A DNA stretch of 64,000 bases, from the NCBI RefSeq assembly GCF_014905175.1, contig NC_057793.1, positions 5,766,001 through 5,830,000 on the forward strand, read 5' to 3'. Below the pieces are notes generated by a model that saw only the letters and a list, made by a program, of their open reading frames with translations, was not told where the DNA came from and did not search any database. A program made the translations under genes and the position numbers. The stretch comes from Aphidius gifuensis. Lineage: Eukaryota; Arthropoda; Insecta; Hymenoptera; Braconidae. This document shows positions 41,101-50,746 of the stretch, piece by piece; position 1 is the stretch's first letter; each line of letters starts with the position of its first letter.

Positions 41101-41330
41101 TAAAATAAATTAATGATTGCTTATATTTTTATTTAATAATAATACTTTTTAGTGAACCGGACGAGTGGGTTGCCGAGTCACAAGTACAAATGACTAAAAA
41201 TATAAATATAAGAAAAGCTGCGTCTGTATCAACAGATGAAATGAGTTTAATACTTCATCCAGCATTACACGGGGGTAAACCATCGCCAATACGAATAAAA
41301 CAACGACGAAAACCAGTTAAAAATTCGTGA
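37703..41330 (+). CDS. jing: jing/AEBP2-like PRC2 cofactor, zinc-finger protein (7 coding exons, 5' end missing)
   Basis: Nuclear C2H2 zinc-finger protein of the Jing/AEBP2 family, known as an accessory subunit of Polycomb Repressive Complex 2 that binds the SUZ12 core and DNA/nucleosomes. Coding segments: 37703-38120, 38189-39160, 39252-39431, 40559-40697, 40786-40916, 40999-41066, 41153-41330. All junctions are GT-AG and the frame stays open for 694 residues (counted from the first full codon at 37704). Three zinc fingers: C443/C448/H461/H466 (C-X4-C-X12-H-X4-H), C478/C483/H499/H503 (long X15 middle, as in AEBP2) and C511/C516/H529/H533. A basic linker (KLRYRRQPW) follows, then the family C-terminal domain, with [16 protein letters not shown] and [20 protein letters not shown] matching AEBP2 blocks (DFFDAQTLDAIRHR; VIAKRKEDSGKIKLLLHW) recalled from the family. 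The first exon begins at the third base of a codon, so the N-terminus is encoded upstream. Family assignment is near certain; residue numbers are relative because the N-terminus is missing. Confidence 0.95.
38067..38090 (+). other. PIP-box-like motif QGKITEYF in Jing
   Basis: Residues 122-129 read Q-G-K-I-T-E-Y-F, an exact fit to the PCNA-interacting-peptide pattern Q-x-x-[ILM]-x-x-[FY]-[FY], flanked by Lys on the C-terminal side (KTQIKP). It sits close to the end of the exon in otherwise low-complexity sequence. PCNA binding is inference. Confidence 0.6.
38189..39160 (+). CDS. jing: jing coding exon b (low-complexity region, acidic run, first half of finger 1)
   Basis: Acceptor TTTTCCATAG ends at 38188 and donor CAA|GTTAGT is at 39161; 324 codons, phase 0 at both ends. 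It opens with a non-repetitive block ([22 protein letters not shown]), then Thr/Pro-rich sequence, a run of Asn codons (about 38683-38720), a Thr run (about 38901-38930) and an acidic run [11 protein letters not shown] (38942-38975), and ends in finger 1 (CRWDKC...LLEHLQ). The second His of finger 1 is in the next exon. The minus-strand open frame over 38263-38709 is a shadow of the ACA/AAC repeats. Confidence 0.93.
39252..39431 (+). CDS. jing: jing coding exon c (end of finger 1, finger 2, first half of finger 3)
   Basis: Acceptor TTTTTCTACAG ends at 39251 and donor CACAG|GTATAA is at 39432; exactly 60 codons. It supplies the last His of finger 1 (NAH), all of finger 2 (CQWQGC, 15 residues, HVLSH) with a GGNKPF linker, and the cysteine pair of finger 3 (CIVDGC...FNSQ). 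The exon ends inside finger 3 before the long intron. Confidence 0.96.
39432..40558 (+). other. 1127-bp jing intron interrupting finger 3, with a small hairpin
   Basis: The only long intron between visible coding exons; its neighbours are 68-91 bp. GTATAA donor and TTTTACAG acceptor. It contains an inverted repeat AATAAATGGA (40338-40347) / TCCATTTATT (40369-40378), and within it the dyad TGGACATTGTCCA (40344-40356), partly echoed in reverse near 40507-40520. No open frame or RNA gene is seen. Confidence 0.7.
40559..40697 (+). CDS. jing: jing coding exon d (end of finger 3, basic linker)
   Basis: Acceptor AATTTTACAG ends at 40558 and donor TCGG|GTATGT is at 40698. It completes finger 3 ([10 protein letters not shown]), then a Ser-rich stretch and a basic segment ([17 protein letters not shown]) that corresponds to the conserved basic patch after the AEBP2 fingers. 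It ends with one base of a split Ala codon. Confidence 0.94.
40786..40916 (+). CDS. jing: jing coding exon e (AEBP2 C-terminal domain, part 1)
   Basis: Acceptor TTTTCTAG ends at 40785 and donor CAA|GTATGT is at 40917. It encodes [18 protein letters not shown], the counterpart of the DFFD...IRHR helix region of AEBP2, then ALTSQ. The phase agrees with exon d (split codon G|CG) and it ends in phase 0. Confidence 0.94.
40999..41066 (+). CDS. jing: jing coding exon f (AEBP2 C-terminal domain, part 2)
   Basis: Acceptor ATTATAG ends at 40998 and donor GACAT|GTAAGT is at 41067. It encodes [20 protein letters not shown] followed by RD and two bases of an Ile codon. The LLRWYP block aligns with LLLHWMPED of AEBP2. 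Confidence 0.94.
41153..41330 (+). CDS. jing: jing terminal coding exon g
   Basis: Acceptor TACTTTTTAG ends at 41152. It encodes [12 protein letters not shown] (AEBP2-like PDVWVNESE), a variable segment, [10 protein letters not shown], and a basic tail [10 protein letters not shown] before TGA at 41328-41330. The tail resembles the basic end of AEBP2 proteins. Confidence 0.94.
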
Positions 41331-43116
41331 GAGTGCCAATAAATTATTTCATCACCAGAATGTTGTCATCATTCATCAGTTTAATCGATTTAAACACACA
41401 CAAATAAAAACAACAACATCATCATCATCATTATCATCTAAGAATAATTAAGTCTCGACGCATTTATAAATTTAATTTTTAAAACAAATTATCAAGTCAG
41501 CAAAATATACATCGCTTCGATATTAAAAATAAGTGAAGAAAAAAAAATTAAAAAGCCAATAACATCATGAAGAGTTAAACAACAAACAACTTTATCATCG
41601 TCGTCTTCGTCGTCGTCGTCGTTGTTAAAAAAGTTGAGCAATATTTTGTCTAATATTGTTTAGTAGAAAAAAAAATGCCTGGAGTGAGTTTAATAGGGTC
41701 GAATATAATTATCAAATGATAGTTTTTTGAAAAAAAATTAATAATTAATCATAGTACACTTGACATTGAGCAGGTTTCTCATCACCATGTCTGTGATTTT
41801 GTAAATAGTCAATTAATCTCAATAAAATTATTTTTAAAAAGTATCATAAACAATCCGAAAAAAGTGCCTCAAAGTATAGAAAAATTTGTAGCATTTGCCA
41901 ATGACTGACTTGACTTGAAATATATTTAATAATACTTGGACAGTTTGATAATATTATCTAAGTCGAATTATTAGTAAATAATATGCAATTGTTTTTTGAA
42001 AAGTAAAAATACATTTTTGGATAAAAAAAAATTTAAAGTTAAAAAAAAAAATAGATAATCTTATGATATACTTATTGATTACTTATTAATTATTAAGTCT
42101 TGTAATGATTATAGTAAAATAAAAAATCACTCTGGTGGCCTTACCAATTGGTTTTTGATACTTTTAAAAAATTGATAAGAGAAATTATCAATGTGATTTG
42201 TTTGAACAAATAATTTACATGATAATTTTTTGATAATATTGAGATTATTGATGAAATTTACAATGTAAATTTAATACAAAAAAATTATATTTTTATTCAA
42301 TAATTCGACGAGGCATAGAAAATATGAGGCTTTTTTCTTTTTTTTTTTTTGCTCAATTTGTTGTCTTTGATTTAAATATTTTTTTCTAATTTTTTTTCTT
42401 TCCAATTAAATCAGCATAATAGCACACTATTCCAAAGTATTAGAAAAAAAAAAAAAAAGAAAATTTACATTAAATAATTATTTGACTAAATTTTAACTCA
42501 AAATAATTTTGCTCAATAATTGAAATTTTTCATAATTTAAATTCTTTTTCTTGATAATTTATTGATGTATTTTTTTATTTTAAAAATATCGTTTTGTGCT
42601 GTATGACTTGACAACTAATCGATGAGCTAAATCCATAAATATGGGTTAAATTACAAAGGCTGTGTTTTCACATATTTCCACGCCTCGTGCTGTTTAGTTT
42701 AAATAAAAGAAAAAAAAAAAAATATTATAAAAACAGAAATGACCGGGTGGGAATAATGTATTTCGATTTAATTGCAAAAATGAAAAATAATAATTATAAT
42801 AATTCGAAGATACAATCATGAATGATCTAAGAAAATAATTAAATAATAATAAAAAATGCAAGTTAGTTTTGTTTGAATATAAAAAAAAAGATGATAAATA
42901 ATTAATTGTAAAAATACAAAGTAAAAGATTAAACATAAAGCTAAGATAAAATAAAAAAAAAGAAGAAGAAAAAGAAGTTAAATGATAAGATAGATAATGT
43001 AAGAATGAATGTTTTGTAAATTGAATGTTATGATGGTCGTCGGAATAGGGTAATTGTTAGAAATGACAATATCCAAATTGACATATATATTTGACACATT
43101 CACAACAGCTATAAAT

Positions 43117-43125
43117 ACACTGCCA
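43117..43125 (+). promoter_or_regulatory. miR-34 8-mer site 1
   Basis: ACACTGCCA: complement of miR-34 positions 1-9 (UGGCAGUGU), i.e. an 8-mer plus one extra pair. Confidence 0.65.
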
Positions 43126-43415
43126 ATATGTGTTATTTGAAATTAACTTATTAGTTGATTTATTCATTATTTTATTATGAATTTATCGTAATAATTTAAT
43201 ATTTGTTTAGTAATAATAATGTAATTTAAAGTTTATTGTAGATTTGCATCAAGTTGCTCATTTGTCACACGTTTTATCGTTAAATTATTAATAATTCGTA
43301 AATATATTTCAATTGATAACGTGTCTGACTTTAAATAATTGTAACTTGCGGTAATTTTTTTTTTATTTTGTAAATAGATAGTTCAATTTTATTGATTATT
43401 AGCTTTAATAATTAG

Positions 43416-43423
43416 TGCATTTA
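43416..43423 (+). promoter_or_regulatory. miR-277 8-mer site 1
   Basis: TGCATTTA, extended upstream to TAGTGCATTTA (43413-43423), gives 11 contiguous pairs with the 5' end of miR-277 (UAAAUGCACUA). Confidence 0.55.
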
Positions 43424-43542
43424 ATTCGTTGTATTTAAATATAATTTTGTTTATAATTTTTCTTTTTTTTTTTTTTTTTTTATATACGCACAATTTTATA
43501 TGAATATTCAACAATTAGTTGATTTATTTTCATTTGTAATTT

Positions 43543-43550
43543 CACTGCCA
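43543..43550 (+). promoter_or_regulatory. miR-34 8-mer site 2
   Basis: CACTGCCA, perfect 8-mer. It starts 15 nt before the next site, within the spacing known to allow cooperative microRNA repression. Confidence 0.65.
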
Positions 43551-43557
43551 AACACAG

Positions 43558-43564
43558 CACTGCC
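43558..43564 (+). promoter_or_regulatory. miR-34 7mer-m8 site 3
   Basis: CACTGCC followed by T: matches miR-34 positions 2-8 without the terminal A. Confidence 0.55.
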
Positions 43565-43689
43565 TAAATAATTTTTAGATTTGAAATTAAAAAAAAACTT
43601 TTTTTATTTTTTTTTTTCGTGTAAAAGTGATTTGCAAAAGTATTTTTGAAAATTTTTTTTTCCTTATGTTTTTTATTTATAAATTTATT

Positions 43690-43696
43690 ACTGCCA
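43690..43696 (+). promoter_or_regulatory. miR-34 7mer-A1 site 4
   Basis: ACTGCCA, seed 2-7 plus A opposite position 1; weaker site class. Confidence 0.45.
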
Positions 43697-43748
43697 TAAC
43701 GTGACTATTTTTTTTCACATTAGTAATAATTTAGAGCAATTTAAATTG

Positions 43749-43757
43749 ACACTGCCA
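43749..43757 (+). promoter_or_regulatory. miR-34 8-mer site 5
   Basis: ACACTGCCA, same nine-base match as site 1. Confidence 0.65.
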
Positions 43758-43810
43758 ATAGTCGTTGAATAAATTATCTGTGAACAAAAGTGGCCGAATT
43801 AAATTAAACT

Positions 43811-43818
43811 TGTGTTCA
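43811..43818 (+). promoter_or_regulatory. miR-317 8-mer site
   Basis: TGTGTTCA is the complement of miR-317 positions 1-8 (UGAACACA), with a possible G:U pair next to it. It lies 54 nt after miR-34 site 5. Confidence 0.5.
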
Positions 43819-44836
43819 TTTTTTTTTATTTTAAGAAATTAAATTTATCCTTTCCTTGATACATATTGTGTTTGTTATTATTATTTTTGTTTATTTGTTA
43901 ATGAAGCATTTTGAGAAAGGTCTGTCAACTTGTCATAGATAAATTTATTATTATTTTTGTGATAAATTGTCATTTAATTAACTTCAATTGACTGTTTTTT
44001 TATTGAAAACAAATGGGACCAATTTTAAACTAACAAATTTCGAAATATTGACTTTGACTTTTAATTATTTTTTTTTTTTTTTATTAGTAAAATGATAAAA
44101 CTCGTTAGAAATATATTATATAAAATTATTTAATTAAAATCTTAGACTGACGACTTAAAAATTACGTAAATAAATTTTAGAAAATTTTTAGTTTTAATTA
44201 TAAAGATAATAGTTTTTTTTATTTATTATTTTTAAATTTACACGATGAAATTGTCGTTGTTTTTAAAATAAAAGAATAAAATTTAATTTATATGTGTAAA
44301 AAATAAATAATTCATGAAGACTGTAATTGGATTTCATGCACCGTGAAATTCGTTGAGCGTTATAAAATTTAATTGAGATATTTTATTACAATTGACTGCG
44401 ATTTTTTATTATTTTGACGATAGTCAATGACAGTCCTTTCTCACAATATCGTCACAATTATATTTTTCCAAAACAACAAAATTCTCATTGCTTTATAATA
44501 TTATTAAATTATTATTTTGCCTTTCTTTTATTTTATTTATTTTTTTTTTTTTGTAATTGTTACAAGTTATTCATGCTCCTAGCAATCACAAAAAAAAAAA
44601 AAAAAAGAAATTCAGTTTGACTGTAACACTGTGTATTCAAACAGAAATGTATTGTACAATATTAATAAATTAGCATATTCATTAAATTTATTATCGAGCG
44701 AATGAATTTATCAATTTAAGATTTTATATTAATTTTAATAAATGGACTAATTTAGTCCAGGTATAACGAAAGAATATATAAATAAAAAAAAAAAAATACA
44801 TAAATATATTATATATGCAGAGTCGTTATATTATGT

Positions 44837-44844
44837 CACTGCCA
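44837..44844 (+). promoter_or_regulatory. miR-34 8-mer site 6
   Basis: CACTGCCA, perfect 8-mer, about 1.1 kb beyond the main cluster. Confidence 0.6.
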
Positions 44845-45030
44845 AACAAAATGACTATTTTAATTTTAATCTGTTCGTAATAATTAACTCTTCAATAATC
44901 ATTTATTTTTATCCAAATGAAAAATATTAATAAACACGAACCATATTTAAAAATAAATAACAAAAAAACCAACAAAAAACGACCATAATACATTTTTTTT
45001 TAAAATAATAAAAACTGTAAATAAAACAAT

Positions 45031-47750
45031 TTAATAAAAATATAAATATTTAAAACAACTGCGTGCACATTTAATGACAAAGAAAAAATATATATTCAAA
45101 TAAATAATAACGGAAATATAATAAAATAATAATATAAATCCGTATTTTTGCAAAAATAATAAATACAAATTTTTTGGCCCAAATATCAAAGTTCGAATAA
45201 CGAATGTTTGAAAATGAATGATTGAAATTTTATTATAGATTTTTATTTATTTAAAAATATATAAGTATATTGTTTATTAAATAAAAATAAAAAAATAATT
45301 TCTTTTTTTCTTTATTCATTTTTTTTCTACCTATTTTTTTTTACTTTTAAATATTTTTCTTTTTTCTTTAAATTAATTATCAGCATTTATTTGAATAATG
45401 TATAAATTGATGAATGAAAATGTAATTAAATAAATGAGATATAATCAATGCAAATTAAATAATAATAAATATATAAAAATAAAAATAAATGGGCTTAATA
45501 TTTTTCGAAATATATCGATTATTTCGAAATATATTTTTTCGATATAAAATCAGATTAATATTTAATAATTCAAATCCCATTAATATGTATAATGTATATA
45601 TAATAAAAATAATAATAATAATAACTGGTATAACTATTGCGTGAATTATTAAAAAATAAAATTAAAAAAAAAAAAATTAAACGTGGAGTCGTGATGAATT
45701 ATAGCTATATTAAATAAATGGTGTTTGCATTTATTATAAATTTTATGTAGAGTGCGAGATAATGATTTAAAAAACAAAAAAAGTATAAATATAAATATAT
45801 TAAAATATATGAGGTTTTTTTGAGTAATAAGTGTATCAAAAGAGAAAAAAAAAACAAAAAGTAATAATAATAATATAAAATGACAAAAAGTAAAATTTCT
45901 AAATAATTAAATAAATAATAATAATTAATAATTGGGTATTCGCGATAATGGATGAATTGGACACGTGGTTTCGATCATCATGATGACCATTGTATAATAT
46001 TAAATTCAATCGTGAATTTAATATGAAAAATATTTGTCTATAAAATACTATTATTATTTTTATTTGTTTAATAATCAATCCAAATTTGTGTATATTTTAG
46101 AAACTGTCGAGAAAAAGCCTGCATATTATGTCATAGAAAATAGCAATGTATATTTAAACTATTGTATTAAAACAACAATTTTATTAAAATACAAAAAAAA
46201 AAAAGAAAAAAATAATATTATTTTTATTTTGTTTAATTTGATTTTGTTTATTTTTTATTTTTTATAATTTTGTTTGGAGATTGTTATAACGTGTTATTAA
46301 TTAATTATAATGTTTGGATTTTATATTTATTTTCTTTTTGTTTTTGAAATTATTTTTCATTTTAGTTTATAATTTTTTAATTGATAATTCATATTGTTGT
46401 GTAATGAACACGTTCCTTTTTCCTGAATCGCGAATTCCCGATGATTAGATGAAATATTTGTAAGTTAATAATTGTCTATGAAATATTATTGTAAGTGCAA
46501 AAAGATTATTGATAAATTAACTATAAATAGTAGAAATTAAATAATTAAAATTATTTGTTATTTGAATTTAATAATAAATTATCGTTTTTAGTTTTTTAAA
46601 TTATAGTCAAATTTTTATTGAGAATTAAAATCATTTTTTTAATTTATTAGTTTTATTTTTATAATTAAATTAGCTTTTTTATTTATTCTAAATGAAATAA
46701 ACATTGACAATTTTATTTGCGAATAAAATCATTTTTTTAGTTTTATTTTAAAAGTTTTTAAAAATAATGTTTTCTTTATTTTTAAATTCAAATATTCTAA
46801 ACTATAGCTTTATAATTTTTTAAATTACGTTTTTCTTTTTTTTTTTAAATAAAATCAGCTTGTAAAATTATTCCTAAACTAGATTTTTATATTTTCAATT
46901 TTCATTTAATTTTGAAACTCTTAAAATTCAGCTTAACTTTCATCAAATTAATATATTACTATTTAATTGATTTGTTGAAAAAAAATAAAAAATAGATTAA
47001 TTAGCATAAATCTTTTGCACCAAAAATAAGTTAAAAAAAATAATTACACATACTCAATTATAAAAAACAATATATGTATTGATAATTTTAAATGTTATAA
47101 GAAGTGATGCTATGAGTGTTTGCATTCGTTTATATTTTCGGTATAAAATATTATCGAAAAGACTTCACATATTGTACCATTAACTACTGTAACATTCTTT
47201 ATATAAAAAAAAAAAAAAAAAAACAAAATTGACTAAATAATAAACAAGCAATTTCACTGAAAATAAATAAATTAAAATTCAACATTTAAATTCAATAGTT
47301 AATTTAATTATCAAATAAAAAAAATATATAAAAAATAACAGTCAACTGTTGGAATGTTCAAAATTTTATAAAATAATAAAATTCGTATAAAAAAAGATCA
47401 ACAAACTCGTGGAGCCTTTGATGAATCATGTTAACTTTTTTGAAAAAAAAAAAAAATTAAAATTCTCACATCAATTCATTCGCGTTGAAATTGAAAAAAA
47501 TAAAATAATTTAAAATCAAAACAATAATAATATTATAAACAATCTATCTAATAAATAAGCAAATCAATTTTAAAACTTTAAACAATTTAGAAAAAAAAAA
47601 CAAAAGTATTTCCTAGTGTTATTTAAATTTTGTAAATTTATAATTTAACTTGTTCAATTTGCTTGTTAAATATTAGTCAAATTTGTTTGTAAAAAAAGAA
47701 AAAAAATTAAAAACAATATATAAGTGTGCGAGAGAAAAAAAAGAGAGAGA
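45031..47750. other. AT-rich intergenic or distal 3'UTR
   Basis: Many AATAAA words, no coding frame. CACGTG at 45962. The boundary between jing 3'UTR and intergenic DNA cannot be set by eye. Confidence 0.4.
45726..45733 (+). promoter_or_regulatory. possible miR-277 8-mer site 2
   Basis: TGCATTTA. Relevant only if the jing transcript extends this far; this word is A/T-rich enough to occur by chance. Confidence 0.3.
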
Positions 47751-47759
47751 GAGAGTATC

Positions 47760-48090
47760 ACCATTGTCATCATATCATAAAAATATAAATAGCAAAGTTG
47801 AGTTGAGTTGAATGGTCAATGCTTGATGATGGAATTACGAGTTTAATTTCTTGCTCTCGTATTTGCCCTCTTGATTTTTCATCTCTTGTGATGTTGTTGC
47901 ATTTATCCATCTCACTTGCCCACCTCAACAGACATTTACAGTTAAGGACACGTCGTGCTTGTTGATGCTGCAAGTGCACGCCAATTCTTACCGCAATAAA
48001 ATTAAAAATCACCGTTGCAATGGAGACAATTAAATATATATATATACGCGAACCGTTGGGATATATTGACCCCCGTAATTCCATAATTTA
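47760..48090. promoter_or_regulatory. balanced intergenic island with X-box-like motif
   Basis: GC-richer than the flanks and preceded by a GAGAGAG run (47734-47756). GTTGCAATGGAGAC at 48014-48027 matches the RFX X-box ideal GTTGCCATGGCAAC at 11 of 14 positions. The 104-codon minus-strand frame here has no recognisable domain. Confidence 0.3.
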
Positions 48091-50308
48091 ATTGCTCGGA
48101 ATTTAAGTTTATTACAATTAAACTTGTTCTTAACATTGTTTTACATTTTTTTAAATTTTTTTTCTTGCAATCTTTATACTGTATCTACACACAACAATAT
48201 CAACATCAATAGATAAATTTTCTTTAACGATTTGATAAATTTTACGGATCGATTAATAAACAAAACAAATCCCTAATAATTTTTTTTTTATTTTATTTTC
48301 TATACGTGCCACAGTGGACAATTAAAACAACCGAAAGTTTTTTTTTGTTTTTGTTCTGGACCTTTTTCTATTGGGACTTTTTTTATTGGACCTCCGAGAA
48401 TCATCATTATTACCAATTGCATGACTAACAAAACGAAATAAAAATGATACAATTGTATAGACAATAGTATTGACTATTATTATTACAAAATGACTCGTCA
48501 AAAAAATTTAAATTTTAATATTCACTTTCTTTAAGTGGCCAGATAAAATTTTTATTAAATCGATTGAGATTAAAGTATAATAAATATGTTTATAAAAATA
48601 TCGGTAGATCATTAACGTGAACGCGTTGTTAATATATATTTATTTTTTTATTTGGCAAGATTACGGTTTAATGAATTTCATTTATATTGATGGGCAACGA
48701 TAGCAAGAAATAAGCTATATTTAAATATAAGTGTGCATTAATTGTTGTTGAATATATTTATAAAATTATTATAAATGTAAAAAAATTGTAATGATTATTA
48801 TCATTGACGATTTGTAAATTAGTTTATGAATTTATAAATTTAAACATTATTTGAATGTGTCATTGACAGTTGACCCTCTTACAGATTTTTAATTATTTTT
48901 TAATTTGCCAAAGTAGTTTTTTGATTTTTTAATTATTTATTTTATTATTTTTATAATTTTCATTTTAAAATTATTTTTCTTTTATTTTTAATTATTTTAT
49001 TTGTTTGTCATTCATTTATATTTGTATTTTAATTATTTTTTTATTTTTAAAAACTAATTTTGCAATTTTAAACAATCAAATTTTATATTGTATATTTTTT
49101 TTTTTTAATTTGTTTTTATATCTGATTGATTTGTTGTTCAAATTATTTTTTTTAATGATAAACTATTAGATTTTTATATTCATTATTTTATTAACAATAG
49201 ATTTTTATGTATTTCGAATGTTTTAAAAATTATCATATAAAAATAGCAGAGTTTTTTTGAGTTTCTAAATAGTTTTTCTAAAATTATTTATTTATTATTA
49301 AATTAAAACGATAGTTTATTTATTATTAACAAATATTACTTTATGTTTTAACTTTTTTATTTATTTTTTTCTCTTTTTATTAAATGATTTTACATTACTT
49401 CAATTTTATTTTGAATCGCTAGTTCAAATAAAATTATTAATTCAATTGATTCAAATATAATTTTACTGTTTATTTTATTACATTATTTATTTGACTTATT
49501 TATTATTTATTTAATTAAAAAATCCTGACATTTATTAAAATTTCATCGAGCACCAAAGTACAAAATAACATTGTAACGCATTTTATTGTTATAGAAAAAT
49601 TTATTACATTATACTGCGTTGTAATAAAAATTGTTACTTGCTCATAGAAAAAATAATAAAAAATTTTTCTTACTTGCCGTTTCCAACGGACTTTATTATT
49701 TAATTATTATTTAACGTTTAAACAAATAGACCAAACAACAAGACCAACTTCAAGGCTGACATCAATCTAAATAAAAAAAATATAAAAAACACGTTAGCAT
49801 GTGATATCTCAATAAAATACGATAATAATAAGTGAACTTGATTTTTTTTTTTTTACATGGCAAATTATTGAGGTAGGCTTGTCTCAAAACAAAACCCAAC
49901 ATTCAATACAATTTTTAAAATAAATTTTTAATAAACAAAAAAAAAAACAACAAATTTATATTGAAATTAAATAAAAAAATTAAATTTCATTACCCAACGT
50001 GTATGCGTACATTACACAACATCAATAAATAAATAAAAAATTCAGATACATTTGACACAAGTTTCTTCAAAACATGTAATTTTTATTTTCATATTTTGCA
50101 TCGTGTCGTGTAAAATTGTCGGCTTGAAAAACAGGTTAATTATTGGTCTGCAATGAGACATTGAAGACTAAAATATATCTGTAAAAATAATAATAAATAA
50201 TTATTAATAATAATAAAACATTATTTAATAACAAATAAAATAAAAAACTTGATTCAACTAAAACTTGTTTTATTAAATTGTCGTTACGTGGCGCTGCTTG
50301 AACAAAAA
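48091..50308. other. AT-rich intergenic DNA
   Basis: No coding frame or repeat recognised. Confidence 0.5.
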
Positions 50309-50369
50309 AAAAAAGAGAAAAAAAAACAACACCAAGCAGAGAGAGTTGACGAGAGAGAGTCTCTCAAGC
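50309..50369 (+). promoter_or_regulatory. GAGA-rich proximal promoter
   Basis: Purine-rich stretch with GAGAGAG runs (50338-50360, ending GAGAGAGAGTCTCTC) directly upstream of a strong core promoter. GAGA-factor-like sites of this kind precede many paused insect developmental promoters. Confidence 0.5.
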
Positions 50370-50403
50370 AGTCTCGAGTGCGACATCGAACTGTTAAGAC
50401 GTG
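50368..50403 (+). promoter_or_regulatory. core promoter: Inr + MTE + DPE, TSS at 50370
   Basis: With A+1 at 50370 the initiator is GCAGTC (consensus TCAGTY, 5 of 6). From +18 the sequence CGAAC matches the first half of the motif ten element (CSARC). From +28 the sequence AGACGT (50397-50402) matches the downstream promoter element RGWYVT exactly. The Inr-to-DPE spacing is precisely the one required in fly promoters. No TATA box is seen at -30. Orientation is +. Confidence 0.6.
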
Positions 50404-50746
50404 TATTTATTATTACATAATAATTATTAAATAAATAACCCGGAAATTATCTAAACGACATTAACAATTGTGCTAAATTTTGTGTTTAAAGTGTTGTGTG
50501 ATTTTTAATTAATTGTCAATTTGTGAGTTTTATTGAAATATATGAGTAAAGTGTAATCATTTTCCCTCCATTTTTTTTTTTTTTTTTTGGTAAAAAACCC
50601 GGTCCATTTTCCTCTTCTTACGTGAAACACATAAATTTCTAAAGGTGCATTGAAATAACGTCGTCTCAGTGGACTTGAGATTTTTCTCCAAATTTTTATA
50701 AATTTTTACCTTGGATCATCTTTTTTTTGTTTTGCCAACAATTGAT
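50370..50746 (+). other. putative non-coding first exon of a downstream + strand gene
   Basis: From the predicted start site to a strong splice donor (GAT|GTGAGTACTG at 50747). The sequence has the look of an insect 5' leader (GTG-rich, e.g. AAAGTGTTGTGTGA at 50489-50502) and carries only short upstream ORFs (for example ATG-AGT-AAA-GTG-TAA near 50542). The coding part would lie beyond a long intron, not visible here. Confidence 0.45.

Larger units (their letters stand above)
41331..45030 (+). other. jing: putative long 3'UTR of jing
   Basis: No coding potential follows the stop for several kilobases. The first AATAAA is at about 41403, and many more follow, as expected in such AT-rich DNA, so the cleavage site cannot be chosen by eye. 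The density of microRNA seed matches between 43117 and 44844 argues that the transcript reaches at least about 44.85 kb in some isoforms, and a second miR-277 match at 45726-45733 would be included if it runs further. Short trinucleotide runs lie at 41411-41440 and 41594-41620. The end point given is nominal. Confidence 0.5.

Noticed and set aside
41800..45600. Pumilio-type TGTANATA sites (41800, 43369, 45016, 45593)
   Set aside because: About this many are expected by chance in DNA this rich in A and T.
47770..48084. 104-codon minus-strand ORF
   Set aside because: No recognisable domain; better explained as a conserved non-coding island.
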